The notes under the pieces were generated by a model. The model worked only from the letters and a program-made list of their open reading frames with translations, was not told where the DNA came from and did not search any database. Of a stretch of 64,000 bases of DNA, positions 17,494-27,420 are shown one piece after another. The translations under genes and the position numbers were made by a program. The DNA comes from Candidatus Aenigmatarchaeota archaeon (GTDB taxonomy: Archaea; Aenigmatarchaeota; Aenigmatarchaeia; JACPZZ01): the NCBI GenBank assembly GCA_016202815.1, contig JACQNZ010000006.1, forward strand, positions 1 to 64,000. Reading direction: 5' to 3'. Each line of letters opens with the position of its first letter. The stretch's first letter is position 1.

Positions 17494-19011
17494 TCAGTTT
17501 TTGTCCACGGCGACATCATGGACGCCGCCTTCTTTGATGGAACCCGGCGAAAGTATCTGCAATACGGACTTTTCGTGAAGTTCTTTTATGCTCGAGCAGC
17601 CGGCTTTGCGCATCCCGTCTTTTATCATCGCTTTCGCCTGCGCTAAATGGTTCTTCAGCGTGCCTGCGTAAGCGACCCAGGCCTCGACGCCTTCAGGAAA
17701 ATCATTTTGTCCATAGCGGCCCGCGACCATCCACTCTTTCGCCTTGTCAGAGCCTTCGCCCCAGTACGGCTTTTCGCGCATTTCGACAGCCTTGCCGTCT
17801 ATGATCCTCGCAACGGTTTTTACTTTGGTAGGCGTCTCGTCGCAGCCGGCAAGGTATTTTCCGGCCATGACAACGTCCGCGCCCAGCGCCCACGCGACCG
17901 TTATGTCCTTCGCCACCCGTATGCCGCCGTCAGCTATGATCGGGACGTAAACGCCGTTTTTTTCAAAATATTCGCCGCGCGCTTCCGCGACTTCCAGTAT
18001 GGATGTCCCTTGGCCGCGGCCTACGCCGATCTGCTCCTGCGTTATGCATATGCTCCCCGGCCCCATCCCGATTTTTACAGCGTCCGCGCCGTGCGAAACC
18101 AGGAACTCAAATCCTTCCTTCGTGACTACGTTCCCGGCAACGACAGGAATCCCTGGAAATTCATTTTTCGAAAACTGCAGAGCCTCTTTTACGTAATCCG
18201 TGTGGCCTTGCGACGTGTCTATAAAAAGTATGTCCGCGCCCGCTTCGACAACAGCCTTAATGCGCTCCTTGTAATCCGATGTGTTGATGGCCGCACCGAC
18301 CAGGTACCTTTTTTCACTGTCTAGCATGGCAAGGGGGTTGTCAAAATGATGTTCGACGTCTTTCCTGAACACTATGTATTTCAGCTTCCCGTCACGGGTT
18401 ACTATCGGCAATGAGCCGTGATGCCCTACAATAAGTTTTTCATGGGCCGCGGCCAGGCTGTCCTGTATCTCGTCGTCGTATGCAACAGTCATTTTCTCAA
18501 CAGGCATCATGCGATCCTTTACCATAAGGTTTGCGTGCCTCTTCCTGTCAAAGTCGTTCTTGGTTATGTAACCCTTTAGCCTTCCCTCATCGTCCACAAC
18601 AGGGAATGTGGAATAGCCGTGCTCGTCCGCGAGTTTGATTACTTCCGTCACAGGTGTTTCCGGTGAAACGGTATCCGGTACGACAAAACCCGCCCTGTGC
18701 CTTTTTACTTCTTTTATCATGGCCGCCTCGTTTTGGATGGGCTGGCTGCAGAATATTACTCCAAGTCCGCCTTCCTGCGCCATTCCTATTGCCATCTTCG
18801 CACCAGTAACGGATTGCATGGCAGAGCTCAATATCGCGAAATTCAGCCTTATCTTTGGCGTTTCCCCTCTGGAAAATTTCACTACAGGGGCCGATATGTC
18901 CGTGCTGCCCGGCGTCATGCCGGCTGTTTTGTAGCCGGGCAACATTATCAATTGGTGCAACTCAAATTCACTCAGCGCGCGGGAAGGAGTTTCGACGATT
19001 TGCTTTGCCAT
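17494..19011 (-). CDS. guaB: IMP dehydrogenase with CBS domains
   Basis: FIDTSQGHTDYV, VKIGMGPGSICITQE, IADGGIR, VMAGKYLAGCDE. Confidence 0.96.
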   Translation of the reverse strand: MAKQIVETPSRALSEFELHQLIMLPGYKTAGMTPGSTDISAPVVKFSRGETPKIRLNFAILSSAMQSVTGAKMAIGMAQEGGLGVIFCSQPIQNEAAMIKEVKRHRAGFVVPDTVSPETPVTEVIKLADEHGYSTFPVVDDEGRLKGYITKNDFDRKRHANLMVKDRMMPVEKMTVAYDDEIQDSLAAAHEKLIVGHHGSLPIVTRDGKLKYIVFRKDVEHHFDNPLAMLDSEKRYLVGAAINTSDYKERIKAVVEAGADILFIDTSQGHTDYVKEALQFSKNEFPGIPVVAGNVVTKEGFEFLVSHGADAVKIGMGPGSICITQEQIGVGRGQGTSILEVAEARGEYFEKNGVYVPIIADGGIRVAKDITVAWALGADVVMAGKYLAGCDETPTKVKTVARIIDGKAVEMREKPYWGEGSDKAKEWMVAGRYGQNDFPEGVEAWVAYAGTLKNHLAQAKAMIKDGMRKAGCSSIKELHEKSVLQILSPGSIKEGGVHDVAVDKN

Positions 19012-19045
19012 TTTAAAATTTGATTTCTAATCTTTAAATCTTTCA

Positions 19046-19735
19046 TTGTGTTTTATTAGTTTCATGAACCGTGTTGATGCGATGGCCGGAATCGGGCTCA
19101 CAAGGCATTCGTTGCCGGTAATTACCTATGTCGAGTTTGGAAGGGACGGTTCTTGCGTAACAGCGGCAGTCGCAGACCAATACAGGGTTACGGTGATGCC
19201 GTCTGATATGGTTGGCACCTATCTTCAGCAGCCGCATAGATCTGTTTACGATGCCATATTGGTGAACGGCGGAACCGGAATCGTGGGGAACGGCAAGCAT
19301 ACGGCCGCCATTATTTCCCGTTACGGTTTTGCGGGAACAATCAAAGACATCACCGCGTATGCCCACGTGGTGCACAATACTCTTGCCCGCTGGGAATCCG
19401 AGGGCACAGACATTAATCCTTACGATATACCGAGGATAGCGGGCCTTTTTGACGCCGGTCTTTGGCGCAGCGGAGAAAAATACGTGGTTCTTGACGCATC
19501 GGGAAGAAAAAAATCATCGTCCCAAAAGGCGGTAGTCGCGGTCGAGGCTGGTTCAATCAGATACATTTCTACGAAAACCGGGGAAAACCCGCCAACGGTG
19601 CAAAAAATTGAGGGAAGAACCGCGGGGGAGCTTGCCGCGGAGTTATTTTCCGATCCGTCCGAGATGTGCGCGGCCGCCGCGCTCTGGGATCCACTGAACA
19701 AACGATGGGAGTTAGCGGTTAGGAACCTGGGTTAG
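19046..19735 (+). CDS. purO: Archaeal IMP cyclohydrolase-like protein
   Basis: YDAILVNGGTGIVGNGKHTAAI pattern and purine context. Confidence 0.65.
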   Translation: MCFISFMNRVDAMAGIGLTRHSLPVITYVEFGRDGSCVTAAVADQYRVTVMPSDMVGTYLQQPHRSVYDAILVNGGTGIVGNGKHTAAIISRYGFAGTIKDITAYAHVVHNTLARWESEGTDINPYDIPRIAGLFDAGLWRSGEKYVVLDASGRKKSSSQKAVVAVEAGSIRYISTKTGENPPTVQKIEGRTAGELAAELFSDPSEMCAAAALWDPLNKRWELAVRNLG

Positions 19736-19822
19736 CTTTTTTGTTTTAGAAAACAGGGTTTTTTTCAAGGCTCGCGATGCCATTTAAGCAGTATTTGCCA
19801 TATTATTAAAAGCGTTCCGAAA

Positions 19823-22306
19823 ATGACTTATATCCAGCGCCTTGTGATGCAGGGCTTCAAGAGTTTTAACAAAAAAATAGCCGTGCCTTTCTCGCAGACT
19901 TTTTCTGTCGTGTGCGGGCCAAACGGGTCCGGGAAAAGCAATATTAACGACGCCATCTGCTTCGTTCTCGGCCGCACCTCAGCGAAATCGATGCGCGCAG
20001 AGCGTTTGCATGAGCTGATATTCCACGGAGGCAAGAGCAAGGAACCTGCCGACATCGCATCCGTTACATTGTATCTGGACAACTCGAAAAAGGAATTCCC
20101 GTTCGAGCAGGACTTCATCACCGTAACGAGAAAGGTGAACAAAAACGGGGCAAGCGTGTATAAATTAAACGACGAAACCGTCACCCGCCAGCAGGTTCTC
20201 GATGTATTGGCAGCGGCCCGCATTTTTCCGGACGGTTACAACATAGTCTTGCAGGGCGACGTCACGCAGATAATAGAAATGGATCCCGTCGAAAGGCGCG
20301 CTGTCATAGACGAGATCGCTGGAATAAAGGAGTACGATGAAAAGAAGGCGAAATCGCAAAAGGAGTTTGAAAAAGTCGAGCAAAAATTAAAGGAAGTCGG
20401 TGTTGTTTTAAAGGAGCGCGATGAGACCTACAAAAAATTGGAGGAGGAGAGGAACGTCGCTTTAAGGTACCAGGAAATGACAAACGAGCTGAAAAAGCTG
20501 CGCGCGTCGATAGCCAACAAGCGTTTAAACCAGTCGGAACAGTCCTTCGTTTCGCTCACATCGGACATAGAATCCAGGGAGAACGCCGCGGAAGAAATGA
20601 GCGCCAAACTGGCCGCCATCGACGCGGAAATAGACGGGAAAGAGGCTGAGCTGGAAACTCTGATGAAAACCCTGTTCGAAAGGTCGAAGAAGATAAAAAT
20701 AGTCCGCGACGTCGAGGAACTGCGCGCAAAGATACTGCGCGTCAACGACAAGATAGAATACGACAAGCGTGAATTGTCGCGGTTAGACATGATAATTTCG
20801 CGCCTCGAAGGGATAAGCAGCGAGCAGGAATCGCGCGCAGTCGCCGAGATACTGAAGCTGGGCAAGAAAGACGTTTACGGCACGATAGCATCATTGCTGC
20901 GTGTCGGACCCCAGTACCAGACAGCCGTCGAAGTCGCGGCAGGCCCGCATATAAACGACCTTATAGTAAACGACGAAAACACGGCAATAGAGTGTGTCAA
21001 CTTCCTGAAAAGCAACAAGATAGGGAGGGCCACATTTCTTCCGCTTAGCAAGATACAAGAGCGTTTACAGTCTTTGCCGCATTCAGAAACGTCTAAGTCC
21101 GTTGGGTGGGCAAACGAACTGATCGAATACGACCGCAAATACGAAGCCGCGTTCAAGTTCGTGTTTGGCAGCACCCTGGTAGTGAAGGACATAGAAACCG
21201 CGCGTTCCATAGGGATGGGCAAAACGCGCATGGTGACGCTGGATGGCGATTTGGTTGAAAGGTCGGGCGCAATAATCGGCGGTTTCTACCGCAAGAAACA
21301 GAAGGCGGTTTTTGATTCAAAGGACATCGAAGAATACAAGTCGACAATGGAAGCTTTGCGCGCGGAAATCGAAACTCTCACGAAGCAATCGAAGGAGTTG
21401 AGCAAAGACCTTGAAACGAAGACAGAACTCGAAAGGTCCGAGGCGTCGGATTTCGTGGAAAGCGAGAAGAGAATCAATTCCCTGCAGCGCGAGTCCGACG
21501 CGCTGAAGCGCCAGAGAAAAACAGTGTTCCAGGAGCGCGTCGGTCTTCAATCCGAATTGAACAGGATCAAGCTCCAGCGCGCGCGCATAGAGGTTGAACG
21601 CGACAACACCAAGTCGGAATTTTCCCAATACGCTGATGAAAAGGAATTTTACGACCTTCCCGTGGAGGAGATGGAGGCTAAGGTGCGCCCGTTGGTCCGG
21701 GAGATCGACACGACTGGCGCGGTCAATATGAAGGCCATCGATGAATTTGAAAACTTTCGGGACGAATTTGAGCAATTGCGTACGCGTTACGACGAGGTCA
21801 TAAAGGAGCGCGACTCGATAATGGCCATGATTGAGTTGATAGAATCGCGAAAGAAGGAGACTTTCATGAAAACGTTTGATGCGATCGCGGCCAATTTCAG
21901 GCTGATATTCAAGGAAATGGCCCACGGGGATGGGGACATATCTCTTGAGGAGCCGGACAACATTTACTCGGGGATGGAAATCAGGGCGTCGCCGCACGGC
22001 AAAAGGTTGTTAAGCATGGATTCGATGTCCGGAGGCGAAAAGACGCTGACCGCAATGGCGTTTTTGTTCGCTATACAGAACCACAAGCCGGCGCCTTTCT
22101 ACATATTCGACGAAATAGACGCCGCGCTGGACAAGGCAAACTCGAAGAAAATAGGGGAGATGGTGCAGAGATTTTCGAAAAACGCCCAGTTCATCCTGAT
22201 CACGCATAACGACACTACGATAAGGATGGCGGACCAGGTGTACGGCGTCTCAATGGACCAGGGGGAATCAAAGATAATTTCCGTAAGCCTTCCGCCGGAG
22301 GAATGA
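19823..22306 (+). CDS. smc: Chromosome segregation SMC protein, compact (827 aa)
   Basis: GPNGSGKSNINDAICFVLG, hinge YGTIASLLRV..., LSMDSMSGGEKTLTAMAFLFAIQ, FYIFDEIDAALD. Confidence 0.95.
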   Translation: MTYIQRLVMQGFKSFNKKIAVPFSQTFSVVCGPNGSGKSNINDAICFVLGRTSAKSMRAERLHELIFHGGKSKEPADIASVTLYLDNSKKEFPFEQDFITVTRKVNKNGASVYKLNDETVTRQQVLDVLAAARIFPDGYNIVLQGDVTQIIEMDPVERRAVIDEIAGIKEYDEKKAKSQKEFEKVEQKLKEVGVVLKERDETYKKLEEERNVALRYQEMTNELKKLRASIANKRLNQSEQSFVSLTSDIESRENAAEEMSAKLAAIDAEIDGKEAELETLMKTLFERSKKIKIVRDVEELRAKILRVNDKIEYDKRELSRLDMIISRLEGISSEQESRAVAEILKLGKKDVYGTIASLLRVGPQYQTAVEVAAGPHINDLIVNDENTAIECVNFLKSNKIGRATFLPLSKIQERLQSLPHSETSKSVGWANELIEYDRKYEAAFKFVFGSTLVVKDIETARSIGMGKTRMVTLDGDLVERSGAIIGGFYRKKQKAVFDSKDIEEYKSTMEALRAEIETLTKQSKELSKDLETKTELERSEASDFVESEKRINSLQRESDALKRQRKTVFQERVGLQSELNRIKLQRARIEVERDNTKSEFSQYADEKEFYDLPVEEMEAKVRPLVREIDTTGAVNMKAIDEFENFRDEFEQLRTRYDEVIKERDSIMAMIELIESRKKETFMKTFDAIAANFRLIFKEMAHGDGDISLEEPDNIYSGMEIRASPHGKRLLSMDSMSGGEKTLTAMAFLFAIQNHKPAPFYIFDEIDAALDKANSKKIGEMVQRFSKNAQFILITHNDTTIRMADQVYGVSMDQGESKIISVSLPPEE

Positions 22307-22312
22307 TTTGGT

Positions 22313-23086
22313 ATGGAAAACCATGGTAAACATGTCAAAGACCAAAGTGGTTTTGGGGAATCAAAAGACCTTTTACAAAAGGGATTTTGTACAGAGGAAA
22401 AGATTCTGAAGCTAGTGGTCCGCGACCATTCGTGGGAGCAGATAATCTTTCATTTGATCGAAGCAGAGGGGCTGGACCCAAAGGACGTTGACCTGGAAGT
22501 ACTGGCGAAATCTTTCGTGGAGTACATAAACAAGCTCGAGGAGCTTGATTTCCACATACCCGCTAAAATGGTCATTATAGCCGCCGTACTCCTGCGGATG
22601 AAGTCGGACAAGCTGGGCTTCGAAAAGGAGCTCGTCATGCCCGACGTTGAGCAAAAACCGGAACCGATAGAAAAAATCGAGACGATGCCGTTAAATGTGC
22701 CGCTAAGGCGCCAGCCCAAAAGGAAAGTTTCCGTCCAGGAACTGATAGAAGCGCTGCGCCGCATAGTCGAGACAAAGGAAAAAAAGGAACGCAAATTTTT
22801 GCGAATGCAGGAACGTATCGAGATAACCGAGGAAGACATAACCGAGCGGATAGATCGCTTGTATTCGAAAATCGCATGGATTCTGGACAGGATGTACGGC
22901 AGTCCGCTTCCGTTTAGCAAGCTGGTCGGTGAATGGAAGCGCAAAAACGTTGTTAAACACTTCGTGCCTCTGCTGCAGCTTGCCCATCAGGGTAAAGTGG
23001 ACATTGCGCAGGAGGATTTCTTCAAGGAAATTCTAATTTCTAGGCGAGTGAAGAGATTAAATGAATCAGACGAAAATAACGAATAA
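22313..23086 (+). CDS. scpA: ScpA segregation/condensation protein
   Basis: LEVLAKSFVEYINKLEELDFHIPAKMVIIAAVLLRMKS; directly downstream of smc. Confidence 0.88.
   Translation: MENHGKHVKDQSGFGESKDLLQKGFCTEEKILKLVVRDHSWEQIIFHLIEAEGLDPKDVDLEVLAKSFVEYINKLEELDFHIPAKMVIIAAVLLRMKSDKLGFEKELVMPDVEQKPEPIEKIETMPLNVPLRRQPKRKVSVQELIEALRRIVETKEKKERKFLRMQERIEITEEDITERIDRLYSKIAWILDRMYGSPLPFSKLVGEWKRKNVVKHFVPLLQLAHQGKVDIAQEDFFKEILISRRVKRLNESDENNE
22339..22384. repeat. Family B two-hairpin repeat within the 5' end of scpA
   Basis: agaccaaagtggttttggggaatcaaaagaccttttacaaaaggga aligns with 4984-5031. Confidence 0.7.
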
Positions 23087-23117
23087 ACGGGCGTTTCGGG
23101 TTTTGAAAAGGCCTGAT

Positions 23118-23144
23118 AGGTATACTTATATATACCTAAGTATA
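23118..23144. promoter_or_regulatory. Overlapping inverted repeats at the TA-module promoter (putative autoregulatory operator)
   Basis: AGGTATA(23118-23124)/TATACCT(23131-23137) and TATACTTA(23121-23128)/TAAGTATA(23137-23144). Confidence 0.55.
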
Positions 23145-23148
23145 CTAT

Positions 23149-23406
23149 ATGAATTGGGTGATGCGCATGGAAGCTACGACAATAAAGATACACAAAAATA
23201 CCAAGCAGGAGCTGGACAGGTTAAAGGAGTATGGTAACGAGAGTTATGAAGAAGTGATACAGAAAGTTATTTTCATAGCCAAGAATGTGAAAAAACAGCC
23301 TGAATTAAGCGAGGAAGCCGTAAACGCCATTGAGAAGGCGAGGGAAAGAATAAGAAAAGGTAATTTTTTAACAGAAGCGGAAGCGAAGAAGAAACTTGGT
23401 TTTTAG
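23149..23406 (+). CDS. Antitoxin-like protein (VapB/RHH type)
   Basis: TTIKIHKNTKQELDRLKEYGNESYEEVIQKVI; upstream of RelE-like toxin. Confidence 0.78.
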   Translation: MNWVMRMEATTIKIHKNTKQELDRLKEYGNESYEEVIQKVIFIAKNVKKQPELSEEAVNAIEKARERIRKGNFLTEAEAKKKLGF

Positions 23407-23425
23407 CAAATCATTTTGAAGTGGT

Positions 23426-23686
23426 TTGATGTACGATGTAATTTTTGATCCGCTTGCAATAGGTTTTCTGAACAGGCTTGAGAAAGCGGTAAGAGAAAGG
23501 ATATTCAAGAAGATAATTTCCACCAAAGAAAATCCTTTTCGCTATTTCGAGCGGTTAGAGGGTAGGATGGATTTCAAGCTGCGGGTAGGCGATTATCGTG
23601 TAATAGCTGATATAGATCAGACGTCAAATAAAATTCAAATAACATTGATAGGTCATAGGAAAAACATCTATAAGCGCATGTCGTAA
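23426..23686 (+). CDS. RelE/ParE-family toxin
   Basis: FDPLAIGFLNRLEKAVRERIFKKI..NPFRYFERLEG..FKLRVGDYRVIADID...ITLIGHRKNIYKR. Confidence 0.9.
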   Translation: MMYDVIFDPLAIGFLNRLEKAVRERIFKKIISTKENPFRYFERLEGRMDFKLRVGDYRVIADIDQTSNKIQITLIGHRKNIYKRMS

Positions 23687-23758
23687 GAGCTTTTCAAGGA
23701 GATACTGATTAGCAGGCGAACTAAGAGATTTGATGATACGGGCGAGGAAACCTCTTAA
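23687..23758 (+). pseudogene. Orphan scpA 3'-end remnant
   Basis: ELFKEILISRRTKRFDDTGEETS* parallels the ScpA C-terminus FFKEILISRRVKRLNESDENNE*. Confidence 0.75.
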
Positions 23759-23804
23759 AACAGGCGGCAACCACCTTTATTTAACAGAAAAATAAATTAA
23801 ATTA

Positions 23805-26033
23805 GTGAAAGGCGTATATCCTGCCGCGGTAATAGTTACCGTCTTATTGGTCGCTTTGGCAGGTTTTTTATTTTCTGGGTATAAGCCGTTTAAATCCACG
23901 TCAACAGAAACCACGACAACATATTCTATGCAAACGACCACAACCCAAAACGTGTACAAGTATGTTTCAGTAAAACCATCCGGCCGGCTTGGAACAGGCC
24001 GGGGTGCGGATGTTGTTCTTTACGCCACCGGTTTTGACGAAAGCGGCGGACCTTTGGTTTTAAATCATCCCGGAAAAGTGGCAACGGACGGCAGAAGATT
24101 AATCGTTTCCGATACGTGGAACAATCGCGTATTAATCTGGAGTGAAATACCAGCCAAAGATAACGCACCGCCGGATTTGGTACTGGGCCAGCAAAACTTC
24201 AACACGAACGTCGCGAAACTCGGTGCGGATGGCATGAACTGGCCGATGGGCGTTGCGACAGACGGAAAAAAACTGCTGGTTGCGGATGCCTACAATGACC
24301 GTATCCTTGTATGGAGCGACTTTCCTACGAAGAACGGCCAGCCCGCCGACCTCGTGCTCGGCGCGCCCGATTTCGATACGTGGATTAATTATCTGGAAAG
24401 GGAAAAGGAACGTAATCCTGAAACAAGGATTTATTGGCCCTGGGATGTGTGGACAGACGGTCAAAGAGTTGCCGCCACAAGCACTGTTGATGGTTCCGTT
24501 CTTATCTGGAGCACATTTCCAACTAAAAACAACCAGCCGGCCGACATCGTAATAGGCGCTGATAATTTCTCGGTCAGGTTCAGCCAGCCGTCCAACCCGC
24601 TTTCGGATATGGACACACCAAGGTCAATAGAATATGATGGAACGCATTTCATAGTCGGCGACTACAACGCTTACGGCGCGTTCGTCTGGAATGGCTTTCC
24701 GGCCAAAAGCGGCCAGCCCGCGGATTTCATATTGAGGGTAAGAAGAACGGAAGGTGAAAGTTATTCCGACATACGCGCCACGGCCACCTTTAACGGCACA
24801 TTATACGCATCGGCGATACACCAGATTTTTGCGTGGAACTCTTTTCCGGCCAGCGGTGAACAAAAGGAAAACTTCAGGGTCGGGAGCCTTGCGCCCGGAT
24901 TAGACACAGACAGCTTCTCCACGATTTACGGCATGGCCACTGATGGTAAACGCCTTTTTGTGGCGGACTCGAACAACAACAGGGTTGTTATATTCAACAA
25001 GCTTCCGATTAACGCGGAAGCAAAGGCCGACGTTGTATTGGGTCAGCGTAATTCCACCGCCAATGTTTTTGTCGGCAGGAACAGTTGCGGCAACCCGTCT
25101 CCGTATTCCGACGGTAACCGCCTTTTCGTATCATGCGACTTCGATCGCAGGCTCCACATATACAATCGCATACCTGATGAAAACAAGGCATCCGCGGATG
25201 TGGTGATAACAAACTGGGGTAATGCAGGGTTGGGCGGCGTGCACCAGATCACGAGCGACGGAAAAAAGCTGATCGCCGCGAACCGGGAAGCTGGCCGCGT
25301 GCTTATTTGGAACGAAATACCTGAAAAAGACAACGAATTGCCGGATGTTATTCTTGGCGTTTCGACTGATCTGGAATTCTGGCGTTCCGGAAGCGGAAAA
25401 ACCGGGCTGGACAGCCCCATGGGCGTGGCTACGGACGGCAGGAAATTGTTTGTCAGCGATACAGGCAACAACCGCATCCTGGTGTGGAATGAAATCCCGG
25501 CGAAAAACCAGACGCCTGCAGATATCGTTCTAGGCCAACCGGATTTCGAGTCGAAATCGCCCGGAACCGGGCTGGGTAACGTTGACAGGCCGACGCAGCT
25601 GTCTACGGACGGAAAACGCTTGGTAATCGCGGACAGTGATAATAACCGTATCCTTGTATGGAAGAATATTCCGGAAACAAATGGCCGGCCCGCAGACTTC
25701 GAGATAAAAATAACCAACCATACCGCAGGTCTTGACTGGACCGGCATACCGCAGTACGGAAGGCTGGCAGGAACGCAGGGTGTATTCATTTACAACAGCA
25801 GCCTGTTTGTTTCAGACGGCGGCAACAACAGGGTTCTTGTGTGGTCCACGTTCCCTGATAACGAAAACGCAGAACCTGATATAGTGGTAGGGCAGAAAAA
25901 TTTCATGGACAATTACCCGTCCAACTCGCAGGACGGTATGTTCCTTCCGGCGCAGGTCAGCTTTGACGGAAGTTTCCTTTGGGTGGGCGAAACAAAATGG
26001 TCCAACCGGCTGCTAAGGTATAGTGTTGGATAA
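23805..26033 (+). CDS. Secreted/membrane-anchored NHL-like beta-propeller protein
   Basis: N-terminal hydrophobic segment; many repeats like GVATDGKKLLVADAYNDRILVWSDFPTKNGQPADLVLGAPDF. Confidence 0.85.
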   Translation: MKGVYPAAVIVTVLLVALAGFLFSGYKPFKSTSTETTTTYSMQTTTTQNVYKYVSVKPSGRLGTGRGADVVLYATGFDESGGPLVLNHPGKVATDGRRLIVSDTWNNRVLIWSEIPAKDNAPPDLVLGQQNFNTNVAKLGADGMNWPMGVATDGKKLLVADAYNDRILVWSDFPTKNGQPADLVLGAPDFDTWINYLEREKERNPETRIYWPWDVWTDGQRVAATSTVDGSVLIWSTFPTKNNQPADIVIGADNFSVRFSQPSNPLSDMDTPRSIEYDGTHFIVGDYNAYGAFVWNGFPAKSGQPADFILRVRRTEGESYSDIRATATFNGTLYASAIHQIFAWNSFPASGEQKENFRVGSLAPGLDTDSFSTIYGMATDGKRLFVADSNNNRVVIFNKLPINAEAKADVVLGQRNSTANVFVGRNSCGNPSPYSDGNRLFVSCDFDRRLHIYNRIPDENKASADVVITNWGNAGLGGVHQITSDGKKLIAANREAGRVLIWNEIPEKDNELPDVILGVSTDLEFWRSGSGKTGLDSPMGVATDGRKLFVSDTGNNRILVWNEIPAKNQTPADIVLGQPDFESKSPGTGLGNVDRPTQLSTDGKRLVIADSDNNRILVWKNIPETNGRPADFEIKITNHTAGLDWTGIPQYGRLAGTQGVFIYNSSLFVSDGGNNRVLVWSTFPDNENAEPDIVVGQKNFMDNYPSNSQDGMFLPAQVSFDGSFLWVGETKWSNRLLRYSVG

Positions 26034-26108
26034 GTAACCTGGTTCTAACAGCAGGAAAGGAAAGCATAAATTCGAAAACTTTTAAGCCGCGATTCACAAT
26101 TATCATAC

Positions 26109-27410
26109 ATGGTGGACGATTGGTACGCTGATTTCGTTGATTGGGGTTACAAACCCAAAAAGACCGATATCACTTGCCTGTTCCGTTTTGAACCTGCAAC
26201 GGGCATGAGCGTTGCCGAGGCCGCCGGTCGCATTGCGTCAGAGAGCTCATGCGGTACCTGGACAACCCTGTCGGTGATGCCTAAGTTGTTGCCAAAATTA
26301 AAAGCCTACGCTTTCAACGTAAGCGGGAATTTTCTTAAAGTCGCGTACCCGATTGACCTGTTCGAAAGCGGAAGCATCACAAATTTTCTTTCCGGGCCTG
26401 CCGGTAACATCTTCGGCATGAAAGCTGTGAAAAGCCTTCGCCTCGTTGACGTTTCGTTCCCTTCTGTGTACATGAAAAATTTTCGCGGGCCTAACTACGG
26501 AAAGGAGGCGATAAAGAAGATTTTCAAAAGGAAACACGGGCCTGTCACGTCGGTCGTGCCGAAACCTAAGCTGGGTTTCACTGCAAAGGAGCACGCTTGT
26601 GACATAGGGTTTTCCGTGTGGAAAGGCGGAATGGATTGTGTAAAGGACGACGAAAACCTTGCTGACCAGGAGTTCAACAAATTCTTTGACAGGGTCAAGC
26701 TTCTTGCCAAATACAGGGACAAAGCCGAGAAAATCACAGGCGACGTTAAAGACGCCTTCATAAATGTCACCGCGCGGGACACGAGAGAAATGGAGAAGAG
26801 GATAAGAATCGTGCGCGACCACGGCTTCAAATATTTCATGATAGACGTTGTGATATCAGGTTTTACGGCCGTGCAAACCGCCGCGGATTTGGCGCACGAC
26901 TATGGCATGGCCATCCATGGCCACAGGGCGATGCACTCCATGATCACAAGAAATGAAAAGCACGGCATGACAATGTTATTTTTGGCAAAACTTGCCAGAA
27001 TGATGGGTGTTGACAACCTTCACATAGGCACGGTCATAGGCAAACTTGAGGGGGACAAGCGGGAAATCGTGGCAACCAAGGACATGATAACCTCGAAAAG
27101 CGTCGGGGAGATACGCAGCTTGAGGCTGGAGCAGGATTGGGGAAGCATAAAGCCTGTGCTGCCTGTCTCTTCGGGCGGTCTGCATCCCGGATTGCTGCCC
27201 CAGATATTCGACATCTATGGCACAACGGATATTGCCATTCAGGCCGGCGGCGGAACGCAGGGCCATCCGATGGGCGCCGAGGCCGGGGCGAAAGCGATTA
27301 TGCAGGCCATAGAAGCGTATCACGAAAAGGTCCCGCTTCAGGAGTATGCGAAAACGCACAGGGAATTAAAAGCTGCCCTCGACAAGTGGGGATTCGAGAG
27401 GCCGGTTTGA
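26109..27410 (+). CDS. rbcL: RuBisCO large subunit, form III-like
   Basis: KPKLGFTAKEHA, GGMDCVKDDEN, HGHRAMHSMITRN, HIGTVIGKLEGD, SGGLHPGLLP, GGGTQGHPMGAEAGAKA. Confidence 0.94.
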   Translation: MVDDWYADFVDWGYKPKKTDITCLFRFEPATGMSVAEAAGRIASESSCGTWTTLSVMPKLLPKLKAYAFNVSGNFLKVAYPIDLFESGSITNFLSGPAGNIFGMKAVKSLRLVDVSFPSVYMKNFRGPNYGKEAIKKIFKRKHGPVTSVVPKPKLGFTAKEHACDIGFSVWKGGMDCVKDDENLADQEFNKFFDRVKLLAKYRDKAEKITGDVKDAFINVTARDTREMEKRIRIVRDHGFKYFMIDVVISGFTAVQTAADLAHDYGMAIHGHRAMHSMITRNEKHGMTMLFLAKLARMMGVDNLHIGTVIGKLEGDKREIVATKDMITSKSVGEIRSLRLEQDWGSIKPVLPVSSGGLHPGLLPQIFDIYGTTDIAIQAGGGTQGHPMGAEAGAKAIMQAIEAYHEKVPLQEYAKTHRELKAALDKWGFERPV

Positions 27411-27420
27411 TAATTGAAAA

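Noticed and set aside
21317-21997. 226-aa minus-strand ORF within smc
   Set aside because: Antisense to the SMC coiled-coil/head coding sequence, shadow ORF
23805-26033. DNA tandem repeat array
   Set aside because: Periodicity is at the protein level (NHL-like blades); nucleotide repeats are too diverged to call a repeat element
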